Source: Glomus cerebriforme (Eukaryota > Glomeromycota > Glomeromycetes > Glomerales > Glomeraceae). From it: a stretch of DNA of 64,000 bases. Location of the stretch: contig QKYT01000091.1 of assembly GCA_003550305.1 (NCBI GenBank), positions 142,940-206,939 on the forward strand. Direction: 5' to 3'. Of the stretch, positions 12,638-23,785 are shown piece after piece. The number at the start of each line of letters is the position of its first letter. Position 1 is the first letter of the stretch. Position numbers and translations under genes: made by a program. The notes beneath the pieces were generated by a model. It worked only from the letters and a program-made list of their open reading frames with translations, was not told the DNA's origin and ran no database searches.

Positions 12638-13773
12638 AGGACCGGGAAAACTTCTAATAGAGGTCATCGAAAAAATTCAGAAAAATCATATGATTGCGAA
12701 CCACATGATTTTACTAATCATGCAAACCAAAACTACGGTAAGTATAAAAAATTAAAGAGTATTCGAACCATAAAATTACAGTAAGATATTTTATTTTCAA
12801 TTATTAAATTTTCTATCAAAAACTACTTTTATTTTGTAAAATATTACGTTTTAGTAAAATAAAATTCAACTTGTTTCTTATCAAAAATTATTATTTATAA
12901 AAAATTTTTGCAAGATTGATATCATTTCTGGTGTTTTAAAATGCTAAAAAATTTCAAAATGATATAAAACTTCTTTAGCCGGAATGTGGGCAAATAATTT
13001 TCCTCCTGCCTCGCATGTATTTATCCAAAGATTATCATAAACATTCAGATAAACCAATATAAGGTAAATATTCATGTAAATCAATTTCTTCTTCTGAATC
13101 TTGGTTTTGATCAAAGAAAAGATATAAACTTTATTGTTTGTTAGTACCAAGAATACAGTTTTTGCTTTTTATATATCGTTCAAAATTTGATGTTCTAAAT
13201 GGGCAGTCCAGCCGAACTGTAACTCCACATTTGCAATGAACAGTTTTTTCATCAATAATTCTATTAAAATTTTTCAAAGATCGAAAGCGAGCAATATGAG
13301 GGTCTTTTAGTTTCTGATAAATTGGAGGCATTGTAAAAAAAGATAAAAATAAAGGAGTAATGGTAAAAATGATTTAAAAAACCAGACACTTTGCTAATTT
13401 CATTTTACATATCTCCATTTTTTTCACACTGCTTACAAAATATCAAATAATCAAACAGTAATAAAACTAAATTAAGATAAACTGTAAATAAAAAAACTTC
13501 TAATATTCTTGTGAGATATATATATATATATAAATCTCACATGCATATCAGCATATATTTGCGAACCATACTATATACGGTAACCTAGTTGTTTATTAAG
13601 GTTTTGCGAATCATCTTATAACGGTGACATAAATTAACATGAATCATAAAATACTGTAACATTATATCATATAATATGAATGCGAATCATATTTATCCAA
13701 TGACATTTTTTTAAAATATATAAGGCTCCGAACCAATATTTCCGGTGACCTCTATTAGAAGTTTTCCGGTACT
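12638..13773. mobile_element. Nested hAT- or Mutator-like element with 8-bp target duplication
   Basis: The element starts AGGACCGGGAAAACTTCTAA and ends with the near reverse complement (TTAGAAGTTTTCCGGTACT). It is flanked on both sides by AAACTATC (12630-12637 and 13774-13781), a perfect 8-bp target-site duplication, or 9 bp if the preceding T is counted. An 8-9 bp duplication fits hAT or Mutator-like transposons. Subterminal copies of a 'GCGAA(C/T)CAT' word recur at both ends. It is 1136 bp. Inside lies a short zinc-finger-like ORF on the minus strand. It inserted into an older TIR element. Confidence 0.8.
13131..13331 (-). CDS. Short zinc-finger-like ORF of the nested transposon
   Basis: A 66-residue frame encoded within the 12638-13773 element. 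It contains 'HCKCGVTVRLD' and a later 'FERYIKSKNC', giving a C-x-C, H, C spacing that resembles the degenerate BED/zinc-finger DNA-binding segments of fungal DNA transposons. No catalytic domain accompanies it, so it may be the remnant of a transposase N terminus or a captured DNA-binding segment. It opens with ATG and is followed by an in-frame stop; whether it is expressed is unknown. Confidence 0.4.
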   Translation of the reverse strand: MPPIYQKLKDPHIARFRSLKNFNRIIDEKTVHCKCGVTVRLDCPFRTSNFERYIKSKNCILGTNKQ

Positions 13774-13863
13774 AAACTATCTGTACAGTACTGTATAGTG
13801 TACACAATCACTAACATACAGTACAGTTCAGCTGATCGTACAGTACAGTTTATATGTATACCC

Positions 13864-14629
13864 AAAAATGACATACCGGAACAATTTTGACAATGTCAAA
13901 ATTGAGTAAGATAGAAAAATTATCCTGACCTAATTTCTAATTCAGGAAGCTACAGTTAGTACTCCGATTTAGTCGAGTCAACCTGGGTTAATTGACCCAA
14001 CTTGAGTTTAAAATTAGAATTAATAATTTTCATTAATGATCTGTTTCCGGGTCGGGTCGTACTATTGCTTTAGAATTGAATAGTTAATTACAAGTTCAAT
14101 ATATGATTTTGCTAGTCACATATTATATGAAACAATATTTTCAAATCTAGCCAAAATTGCTAGAGATTATACTGCAATTACAGTAACTAATAATAAAGCA
14201 ATAAGCGGTAGAACAAAACCATGCATGTGTTTGGAAATCCTTGTGATAAGTTCAAAATGTCATTTTTGAATGAATAAAAAAATTATATGTAGTAATTGTT
14301 AGTTATATTAAATAAAGGTGTAAATTTTAAGTTTTATCATATAATTTATAATATTGTACTTTACGTTAACGAATCTTTAAAAAGTTTGCTTTATATACGG
14401 AATGATTAAATATTGCGTCCATATTTAGCAATTGAAATTTTCAATTTTTACTTGAGATCATATAGAATTCTGATTATTATTTCTTGAGAAACACTTTATT
14501 TAATAAATAAATCAAATATTAATTCTTGCAAATTGTCAGTTATATATGTATAAAAATTAATATCATGTATAAAAAATATTATATGAAACAAAAATGATAA
14601 TATATAATCCAAAATTTTTAAAAATATAA
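13864..14629. other. 3' flank of RING/TPR copy B
   Basis: No gene is supportable. The AT-rich tract carries a GGGTCGGGTCG patch near 14048-14060 related to the 9.6-kb repeat patch. The segment nearest 14629 is the downstream flank of copy B (minus strand). Confidence 0.5.
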
Positions 14630-17600
14630 TTATAAGTTGTTAATGATATCTTTTAACTCAAGTAAATTTTCCATTTCTTTTCTTGAAAAATACTTGTCCT
14701 TAAAAATTTCTGGAACATTCGGGCAAAATTCATGATAATCTGGTAATAAATCAATGTAATTTATCTCTGTATTATTATATCCAAATCGAACATAATCAAT
14801 TTGCTATAAAATCAAAATGATGTGAGTTATAACAATATAACTCTGAGAGAAAATTAATCTGGTAAGTAGATAGAAAATATACCATATCAATAGAACCTTT
14901 TACTTCAATTGAAAGTTGACATTGCGATTTCCATACGTATATTGGAAGCATATATTCAATCCAACCTAATTTCTCAAGCTTTAATACATCCTCATATTTT
15001 AGAATATATTCATTTTGATCAGTAGATTCCTATAATTAAATTTATATATATTAATTTAAAATATAAATATAATGAACAAAATATTTAATTAAACTTACTT
15101 TAACTATAAATTTTATAAAGCAATCTTCAGATAATATTTTTTTAACATTTATTTTCCAAATAATATTGTAATAACCACTATATAGTGCAGGTAAATCTAG
15201 ACGAAATTCTTCATTTTTAGAACATAACACCTGTCCTGATAAACTTAGATTTTTAAAATAGAATTGATTAATTTTATTAAATTATTTAACCTGTAGGTAA
15301 TTATTACAAATAGACTTACCTGTTGGCATCACTTTCTTGAAAATGACAAAGTTTCTTATTCAAATTTATAAGGTTTGAAATAAAATAAATTTCCATTTCT
15401 GAAAAGAAAAAATTATATGTTAATTTTAGTCTATAAATCGAATAATAAAATTTAAATTTTAAAAGTCTTACCTTGATACATGCATTTGCTAAATTCATTA
15501 ACAATTCCAAGTTCAGTAAATTTATTATTTACTTGGTAAATTTTGCATAAGTATGACCAAAAATCTGAATATTCTCGTAATGAATAAATGAATGAAATAT
15601 CATAAAAACATAACTTATCAAAATCTAACTTCGCCTCATTAAATTTTTTTAGTTCAATGTATATTTTACACCTAATTAAAAGTAATGTTTTATAATTTTC
15701 AATATTAGAAATTTGATTGATTTTCGCTAGAATATGATTTAAATCTTCTGAACTATTCTTGTTTAGCAAATACTCTAAATGATATAATTGAATCTTTGCT
15801 AAGATATCATCAGAAACTAATTCTGTGAATTTATTATATGCAATTGAAGTATTATCAGCATCTTGTTTAGTATGATATGTTAGACTTTTATAATAATATG
15901 TTAAACTATTCAACGGATCCAATTGTATAACTTTATCGAGATCTGATAAAGCTTCATCATATTCTTGAAGAACATAATATGCAACAGCTCTCTTGATTAA
16001 AATATGAATATTTTCTGGATCTATATCATTACCTTTTGAAAAATATTCTATAGCATTATAATATTTTCCCATTTTACTTAAAATTTCTCCATAGTAACAT
16101 AAAATCAATGAATCTTTGTCATTAATATATAGCAATTTATCTAATGTTTTTAAAACATCATTATTTGAATAATTTTTACACTTTTCATAACAATATGCAC
16201 AATTCTTAAGACATAAATAATTATTTGGATCATTTTTTAATGCAATATTATAGTAATCTCGAGCACTGTAATAATCTGCTTGTAAAATATAGCTATTTCC
16301 AATTATTATATATAAATTATTTATTTTGGCCTTAGATTTTTGTAAATCATTTATTGCTTTATCATATTCACCTTGTCTAAAAAATATTTCTCCACGAATA
16401 AAATAAGCAATTTGTTTTTTTTCTTTTAATTCAATAGCTTCTTTTAAAAATATATGTGCTTTTTCATAATTATCAAGACATCTATAAGTATAAGCTAAAA
16501 TACATCTTATAGAATAACTTTTAGGAAAAGTATTTAGAAATTCTTTACACCAATATTCAGCTTTTGTATAATTTTTTTCATTTAATTCATTTAATACATT
16601 TTGATATGTTAGATGTTGTTTTTTTGAAATTTTGGGAATTATTGATGATAATAATATATTTGAATTTGATTTAATTACGTTCATAATTTTCTTCTTTTTA
16701 GTTAATATAAGATCAACTTCTGAATTATCTGAATCACTATCAGATTGTTTAGAATCTTCTAATTCAATAATAGGTAAAATATGTCCAGCTTCAAAAAATT
16801 TTGAATATAAATTTTTGTAAATAGAATTCTGTGGTAAATATCTAATGTCATTATCTTCGATTTTTTCTTTACATTGAGGACAAATTTTTTGTTTTAACTT
16901 TTTTAAATTATTTAATGATAATATATGTTGACATTTAAAGATACATAATTGATCTGTTGGTTCAATACTAATCGGACACGTCATTTCATCTGCTATGGCA
17001 TTTAAAAAATTAGTATTGGAATTTTGATTTATACTTTTATATTTTCCTTTTCCTTTTTTTTCTTTTTCAGTGTTGTTATTTAACATTTTTGAATCTTCAA
17101 AATATTTTTCTTTAACAAATGTTAATAAATTANGAAATTTTTCTGAAGAATCTGTTGTTNANTTATTTTCATTTANTTTTTGAATATATTGATCAAAATC
17201 AGTTTCAATCATTGAAAACATTTGATTATCAATATTGTGTAAATGTAACAATATTTCGATAGCTTTAAATTGAATGAAACCGCTTGGAGCTTTATTGAGT
17301 GATTCAATTGCCAAATAATAACAAAGACCATATGTGGCAGTTCGAGTAGATTTTTGAATAAGATTATGCGCGAGATNCAATATTCCAAACCATAAAGTAT
17401 GTGGAAATGCAAGAGGTTCATTTCCAGCAAGTTCATTTAAAAAACTACCAGTATTCCTTAAAGTCTTTGCAACTTTATTTGATATTTCATCAAATTTACT
17501 TTGAGAATCCAAAATAGACTTATTAGAAACATTAGTCCATTCCCTTTCCAAAAAGCTCCAGATATATTCCATTAATACCAATTCTCCAAATTTTTNGCTA

Positions 17601-18570
17601 ATTATTTTTTCAGAACTTTCAGACCAAGTGAAAAGATTGTGTTGAATTATCAACATAATTCTCCAATCTACATAATAAGATGCCACTGGATATTTAAAAC
17701 TTAAGCTTTGACGTACTTGAGTAAGCATTGATAAAAGCGAACAATTATCATTTGGAATAGTTACTCCCATTATTGATAAAATTCCTGGCGTAATATTTAA
17801 CGCTGCTTTAAGTAAGTCTTTAGTTCTTCGTNTAATTTCATAAAGCCATGTTTCATCATCACGCAAACTATGAAGTGTATCCCGCAAGTGTATTAATAAA
17901 AAATCAATATTATAATTTCGTTTTTTAATAATATCTTCATATTCTTTATTATCTTGGAATTGATTAAATTGATTAAAATCAGAAACATATTTATTATCAA
18001 TTCCTTCTTGCATGACTTGAGTCGTTTTTCTATGAATTTCAACAAATTTTGATAAAGAGTTGTAAACTTTATCCCGAAGTTCTTTACTTAAACGCATTTG
18101 TGTAAAACAAATTTTTTCTAAAACTGCAACCCATGTACGCAAATGCAACTCTAATCTAGTTACACTTTGTACTTCATAATAATCGAATGGTTCTGGATCC
18201 ACTAATGCGACCAAAGAATCTCGAAGTACTTTAGGCGAAAATCGATTAGCAGGATTTTCAAAAAGTAATTTTAAAGCATATAAACATTTTATTTCGGATA
18301 TTTCCTTAATAAGTTTTTTTGCCTTTTCATCAGGTTCGATAATTCCATCCTCTTCCAATTCAAGAAGAATACGATTATTGGAAAAATTTTCATGAAAAGT
18401 TGTTTTATATGCAACAGAATTGTTAATTTCTAAATTATCAGGAGACGTATTTGGTTTCTTGCTAGAACTTTCGCTCTATATGTCATATAAAAATAAGTTA
18501 AAACTATTTTTATTTGATTAAAATAATTAATGTTGCTTAAATTTACCTGCTGACTTGAACTTCCTTCCAT
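14630..18570 (-). CDS. RING/U-box-like plus TPR-repeat protein, copy B
   Basis: Minus-strand paralogue of the gene at 5201. Exons in transcript order: 18570-18547, 18475-15472, 15398-15320, 15243-15099, 15029-14883, 14803-14630. All joins keep frame; total 3573 nt (about 1190 aa). Exon 1 encodes 'MEGSSSQQ'. The order of parts is as in copy A: long helical N-terminal region, RING/U-box-like 'MTCPISIEPTDQLC..CPQCKE', TPR repeats, and the unrecognised C-terminal module split over four exons. Exons 1-3 match copy A in length or nearly so, and exons 4-6 are slightly shorter. Seven isolated N calls (17133, 17160, 17162, 17176, 17377, 17596, 17832) leave several residues undefined. Identity to copy A is very uneven. 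Confidence 0.83.
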
Positions 18571-20324
18571 ATTTTATTTTTTTTATCCCAAGGAAATGGA
18601 AATATGGGTAGAAATAAAATATTTGAATGTCTATGAAGCTTTATTTGTAAATTTTACAATCAAAAAATGCATGTAACGTGTCGCAAGTCGCAATTCAGAT
18701 TTCTCGCAGTCACGTGAATTCCCGTATTATTGATGTCACATGAGAAGAAGTTGATCCACTAAAAAGAACCGCGGTCGGGCGTGACAAATCAGACATTTTT
18801 TTTTTTAATAAATAAATAAATAAATATATATATATTTTTGCATGCAAAAAATTTTATAAATTTTATATATAAATTCAGGAAGCAGAAATTTTCTCGTTCA
18901 TGTTTTTTTTCTTTTTCTCTTCATCTCATTTTCACTTTTCTGATATTTCCACTTGATATATATTATATCATAATGAGTTCAGAAAAAATCCATTTTACAT
19001 GATTCTCATAGTGAAATCTTATATACAAAAATATGATATATCTTCAATAATCGGTCTTTTGTGTGATTCGAAAGTAAAAATTTAAACAAGTTTTTTCTTT
19101 TTCAAACTAAATATTTAAATTATGGATTGAATATTTTTTTTCAATAATGAATCTTAATCTAATTTTCAAACGGACTATTAAAAGAAAATATTTCCTTTTT
19201 GTTTAACAATAAAAGCATAACAGGATCTCAATATATAGTTCTTAAACAATTAAGAAGTTCAAGGAATATTTAGCTTATTTGTACGCTTTCCTGATATTTT
19301 CAGCTTGATGGAATTTCTCAAGTTCCAGAAATAAACGATTATGTTTTAGTAATATATTTGAGCGGGGATGTTTGTGTCAATATCTTTGATTATTTTGTAA
19401 ATAATTCCCAAATTGTTAGAATAGCTAAACTATACATGACCATGATACGCATTTCATAGTGGAAAAGTTTTACTAATCCTATCAAAATCTTTTGTAGAAG
19501 AGTAAAGGTTCAGGAATTAACTTCGGTCAATGATTTTTTGCTCATTTGCTCACGATGAAATTTAATAGAAAAATCATTAATGGTTCACATCTCAAAATTT
19601 TTAAAACGATTTCATATATTTAATTTACCTTTAAAAGACAAATATTAATGAAATTATTGAAATTATTGAAAATTGGGAAATTCAGAAAAGAATTGCTTAA
19701 AAGTAATGATTGGATTTTTTTTATTTAAGTAAAAAAATCTTTTATTTTTATTATTTATTTATTTTTTTCATTTACAAATAATTAAATGAATTTTTTATAT
19801 TGTTCGTTAATGATTATCATTATCATTATCATTACGTTTAACGACAGATACACGTCAGAACTTTTTTTTTATTGTTTATTATTGATTTTAATTACATACT
19901 GTATATGGATTTTGATTTTTGTGTTCAATGAACGAATAATTGGCATTTTTATTATAAATGAAATTGTAATAAATATTAATATACTATATTTAAATATCTC
20001 GTTTAGTTTGCTTTTTGATATCAAAAAGTTGATTCGTGATCCAAAAATGTGATTGAAATTGTGCTTTTGGAATTAGTCAATAGTCAATCAAGAATAATTT
20101 TGAAAGATAATTTCCAATCACAATTTTAAGTCCAAATTATAAAAAAAAAAAAAAAAATTCTAAATTTAAGAATTTGAAAATAAAATAAGATAATAAATTT
20201 TTACTTTTGGATCATACGGAATTATGATTAAAGAATCACTTTCTTTTAATAAATTGAATAATAATTCTTGTAAATTTGTATAAAACATATTATATAAACA
20301 AAAATGTAAATGTAAAAATTTTAA
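18571..20324. other. Intergenic region upstream of copy B
   Basis: No gene is supportable. There is a TCACGTGA octamer at 18710-18717, about 140 bases upstream of the copy B start, and an AATA/AT microsatellite near 18812-18836. An open frame at 19786-20052 is rich in Ile, Leu and Phe, as expected by chance in AT-rich DNA, and has no family signature. Confidence 0.5.
18710..18717. promoter_or_regulatory. TCACGTGA octamer upstream of RING/TPR copy B
   Basis: Palindromic E-box (CACGTG) about 140 bases upstream of the copy B start codon. Other exact copies lie at 4885, 5373, 22813, 30003 and 41557; the 4885 copy is about 310 bases upstream of copy A. CACGTG is the core site of fungal bHLH factors. 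Function here is inferred only from its recurrence. Confidence 0.3.
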
Positions 20325-20665
20325 ATTCTTTCTTTTTTCGAAAAGTATTATATTAGTCTTGAAAGTTTCTGAATATTAGAACTAATTTTAAGATAATATG
20401 GTAATAAATCACTCACGTTAGGAATATATTTTATCTCTGCTTTATTATATTCAAATCGAACATAATCAATCAATCTGCTATAAAATTAAGAATAAATGAT
20501 AATGAGATGAATTATAATTCTGAAAGGAAATTAATCTAAATAAACATACCATGTCAATTGAAGTATACATCTCTGTCTATGAATGTTAAAAATAGATATT
20601 CGATCCAATTTAATACTAACCTAATCCTTCAAGTTGTGATAGTTCTTCATATCTTATAAAAAAAT
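20325..20665 (-). pseudogene. Relic of a third RING/TPR-family gene (last two exons only)
   Basis: Read on the minus strand, this segment aligns with the 3' end of copy B. The best-kept block is the start of the last exon with its intron boundary (TTCAAATCGAACATAATCAA at 20452-20471, then TGCTATAAAAT; compare about 14784-14810). The next exon follows (about 20550-20660 against 14883-15010). The reading frame is lost, and neither the TPR nor the RING part is present nearby. It is a truncated, decayed duplicate, about 1.8 kb beyond the start of copy B and in the same orientation. Confidence 0.7.
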
Positions 20666-21213
20666 CAATATGAGCAATAAATGCCTCTGCGAGTTTTACT
20701 GAGCTCCCCACCGGGGCCCCTTCCAAATGTTTTTTTTTTTTTCAAATCACCTTTTCTTGCGTACGTAAAAGCATCTAAAAAATATAACAACGATTTTAAT
20801 AAACAAGATGTTATCATGACCGATCATCGATCAATTAATCGACGATTTTTTGTTAATTAAATATCTTATTAAATCAAAAAATACAAAAATTGCTTTTCAG
20901 GTTTAAATCATGCATAACTTTAATATTTATGTGTTACGGGCGTTACGGGACCCTGATATTGTAGCACAATAACTAAATATATTAATAATTGTGTACATGT
21001 ACATGAATAACATGATGAATAAACAAGAAATTTATTGTGTTCAATTTGTGGCTTAAAGATGGTTATTATCTCCTGAACTAGGAAATATTTTTTTTTTTAA
21101 TACAGATGTCGGAATTTTTTTTTTAACAAAAACTTTCATTTTCTAGTTCAATTATTTCTTTTATCTAAAATATTTAATAAAAAATAAAATAATTTCATTA
21201 ATATAAAATAAAT
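20666..21213. other. Upstream region of first tandem BTB-TLDc gene
   Basis: Contains a short unusually GC-rich patch (about 20700-20730, GAGCTCCCCACCGGGGCC) and, near 21035-21055, the words 'GTGTTCAATTTGTGGCTTA'. That is the reverse complement of a motif found upstream of the other two tandem genes. No gene is supportable. Confidence 0.5.
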
Positions 21214-22753
21214 ATGTCAGGTAACTTTGGATCTGAAGTTACAAAAGCGCTCGAAAAATTACTTGAAACTGAAGCCAGTTATGATGTTATCTTTCATATT
21301 GGAGAAAAACCAAATTTTAAGGAATTTCATGCGCATTCTAATTTTTTAAGTTGTAGATCCGATTATCTTAAAATAATTCTTTCCGCAGAAGATATTGAGA
21401 AAGAAAATGAAAAATATATAATTAAGAAATCAAATATTACTCCCAAAGCTTTCAGCGTTATTATTAAGTAACTATGTTAAATCTTTTTATAAATAAAATG
21501 TTTATAATTCTATAATCATTTTTATAAATTTATTAATTTTATTTACGTATCTTTTTTTTTTTAAAAAAAATTCAAATAGATATCTTTATACTGGAAAAAT
21601 TAATATAACTAATAAAACTGGGATTGAGATTTTGGATATTATGATCGCTTCCGATGATCTAAAGTTAACTCAGTTAAATAAACTTACCGAAGATTTTCTC
21701 GTTGAAAATCATTACCGGTTCTTACGTGTCAATACTATTGAAATTCTTCAAATTGTTTGTTATCATCAAGCATTTAATAATATAAAAGAATATTGTTTAG
21801 AAGCTATCTGTTTTGAACCGGAAATTTTGTTTAATTCTGTCAAGTTTGTTAATTTACCTGCTCCTCTATTAGAAATTATTCTAAAACGAGATGATTTAAA
21901 CTTATTCGAAATTGAAATTTGGGAAAATTTAATTAAATGGGGATTATCAAAAGATGCAACCCTTAATAAGAATGTATCTAACTGGCATCAAGAAGAATTT
22001 AATCTCTTTGAAAGAATCCTTCATAGATTTATACCTTTAATTAGATTTTATATTATTCCTTCTGAAGATTACATCAATAGAGTTAAACCTTATGAAGAAG
22101 TTATATCCAAAGAATTTCGAGAAGAAATTTACAAATTTCACATGATTCCCGGATACAGGCCAACACTCAATGTATATACACCTAGATATTCAAAATGCGA
22201 TAATTTTGGTTCTTCTATAATTAATCAAAAACACTTTGCGCTTTTTGCAAGTTGGATTGATAGAAAAGTGAAAAATTCTATGTATATCAAGGATGCACCT
22301 TATGAATTTAATCGTATTTTACGTGCTAGTTGGAATGGATATGATGCCGCTTCATTTCATGATAAATGCAATAACAAAGGAGCAAATATTGTAGTCATAA
22401 AAATTAAAAATTCAAATCAAATAGTTGGAGGATATAATCCACTCGATTGGAATGGAGTTGGTTGGAAAAATACAGCTGATAGTTTTATTTTTTCATTTGA
22501 TAATTATAAAAATTCTAAGACAGGCAAATTTGGTAAAGTAATTAATACACAACGTGCTGTACAAAGTGATCCAAAAAAGGGTCCAATTTTTGGTAGTGAA
22601 TTATCAGTTAATAATAATAGGGGCTTTAGTTATGTTCGGAATTTTTATCCTGATATTGATATTCCACAACAGTTCATTATTGAAAATTATGAGGTATTTC
22701 AAATAAAAAAGAAAAATATGAAGCATTCACCTGTTCAATGTTGCTTGGTTTAA
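21214..22753 (+). CDS. BTB-BACK-TLDc protein, tandem copy 1
   Basis: Exons 21214-21467 and 21580-22753 (intron 112 nt, GT-AG) give 475 residues. The split is in the last BTB segment: '..VIIK' then 'YLYTGKI', with two bases of the lysine codon before the intron, exactly as in copies 2 and 3. BTB covers about residues 1-120, BACK about 125-235, TLDc about 300-460 ('FHDKCNNKGANIVVIKI', 'IVGGYNPLDW'). A cullin-3 adaptor role is inferred from the architecture. Unlike its neighbours, it ends in 'VQCCLV', a CaaX-like tail, in place of the neighbours' 'HSLKGSFI..ALKSF' extension. A 130-nt block (22347-22476) is identical to copy 2. Confidence 0.9.
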
Positions 22754-23785
22754 ACCCCTCCCGCTCTTTAAATAGGATTTTAAAACAATTAGAAAAAACG
22801 ACCAACATAAGGTCACGTGAGAGTGGTGATTTTCGCTACTAGTTCAAAGTCACGTAGTTAGAACTTTGTCAATATGTTCACTTCTTTAACGTAGTTGCTA
22901 TCATGTAATAAAAAAAACAGAATTATTCTTTAGATAATGGTGTTTATATACTTTATGATGCTAAGCCATGTACAATTTTATATTTACAAGGTTCTTGAAA
23001 TTATGGTATTTTAAAAAATAAATTTTTTACAAAACTTTTAAAAATAAATAATATTTATAATTTGACAGACGATTAGAGCACTTTTCCAAAGATATTTGTA
23101 AAGAGTAAGTAAGGACGACAAACAAATCGATGTACGAAGAACGGAAGGAGGCTTGTGATTTTATCGTCGGGATATTGTTAATCATCTAGATACGACGTGT
23201 TCAATCATATACTGTATATAACGACATGTAGCTTACCAAAGATCGCTAAGGCCAGTTTTTTGTTTAATATAGTAAATATACCGGCTAAAATTTATTCTAA
23301 ATGAATGACTCTAATTCTGTCCATTACATTTTGAATTTTTATGTTAAAGAATCTTAAACGTGATTTAAAACTCGGTTGAATTACTAATTTTTTTGAAAAA
23401 GTTGAGTTTGTGTAAACCTAATTTGTTTTTTTTAAAAAAAAAAAAAAAATCTATTTTTTAGAAGATAGTATCAGATTATCAGAAAATTGGTACAGAGTAC
23501 AAACGTACAGTAAGCAATAACTGATAATTAAAGTTAATGATTTTTTATATAATTGTATTGTATAATTTTAATTGCATGCATTTCACGAATACTATACTCC
23601 TCTTTTTTTCTTTGTTCCCAATTCGGTAACAATAACATACTCTAAGCCACAAATTGTACACATGATCACAAACAAGAAAACGAGAAATTATTGTAATACC
23701 AAAAAATCATTTATAAATCAGATCATCCGATATTTTTTATAAAATATAATTAATTAACGAACGTTTAATTAAATTATAAACAGAC
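22754..23785. other. Intergenic region between tandem BTB-TLDc copies 1 and 2
   Basis: No gene. Holds a TCACGTGA octamer (22813-22820), one TATACTGTATA word (23208-23218), an A/T homopolymer (about 23430-23448), and at about 23608-23672 an upstream block (TTTCTTTGTTCCCAATTCGG, later TAAGCCACAAATTG) also present before copy 3. Confidence 0.6.

Larger units (their letters stand above)
11696..13863. mobile_element. TIR element interrupted by a nested transposon
   Basis: The ends match in reverse complement. The left arm at about 11704-11742 is built on AAACTGTACTGTACGGTCAG, and the right arm at about 13815-13852 carries CTGATCGTACAGTACAGTTT. The arms differ by a few bases over about 38 bp. Further GTACTGTAC words lie just inside. 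The body is non-coding and contains a degenerate direct repeat (about 12069-12187 and 12232-12383). A second element at 12638-13773 sits inside it near the right end. Without the insert, the host element would be about 1.0 kb and non-autonomous. The superfamily cannot be told. Confidence 0.65.

Noticed and set aside
16632..16820. Open frame antisense to RING/TPR copy B
   Set aside because: Lies wholly inside exon 2 of copy B on the other strand; no independent signature.
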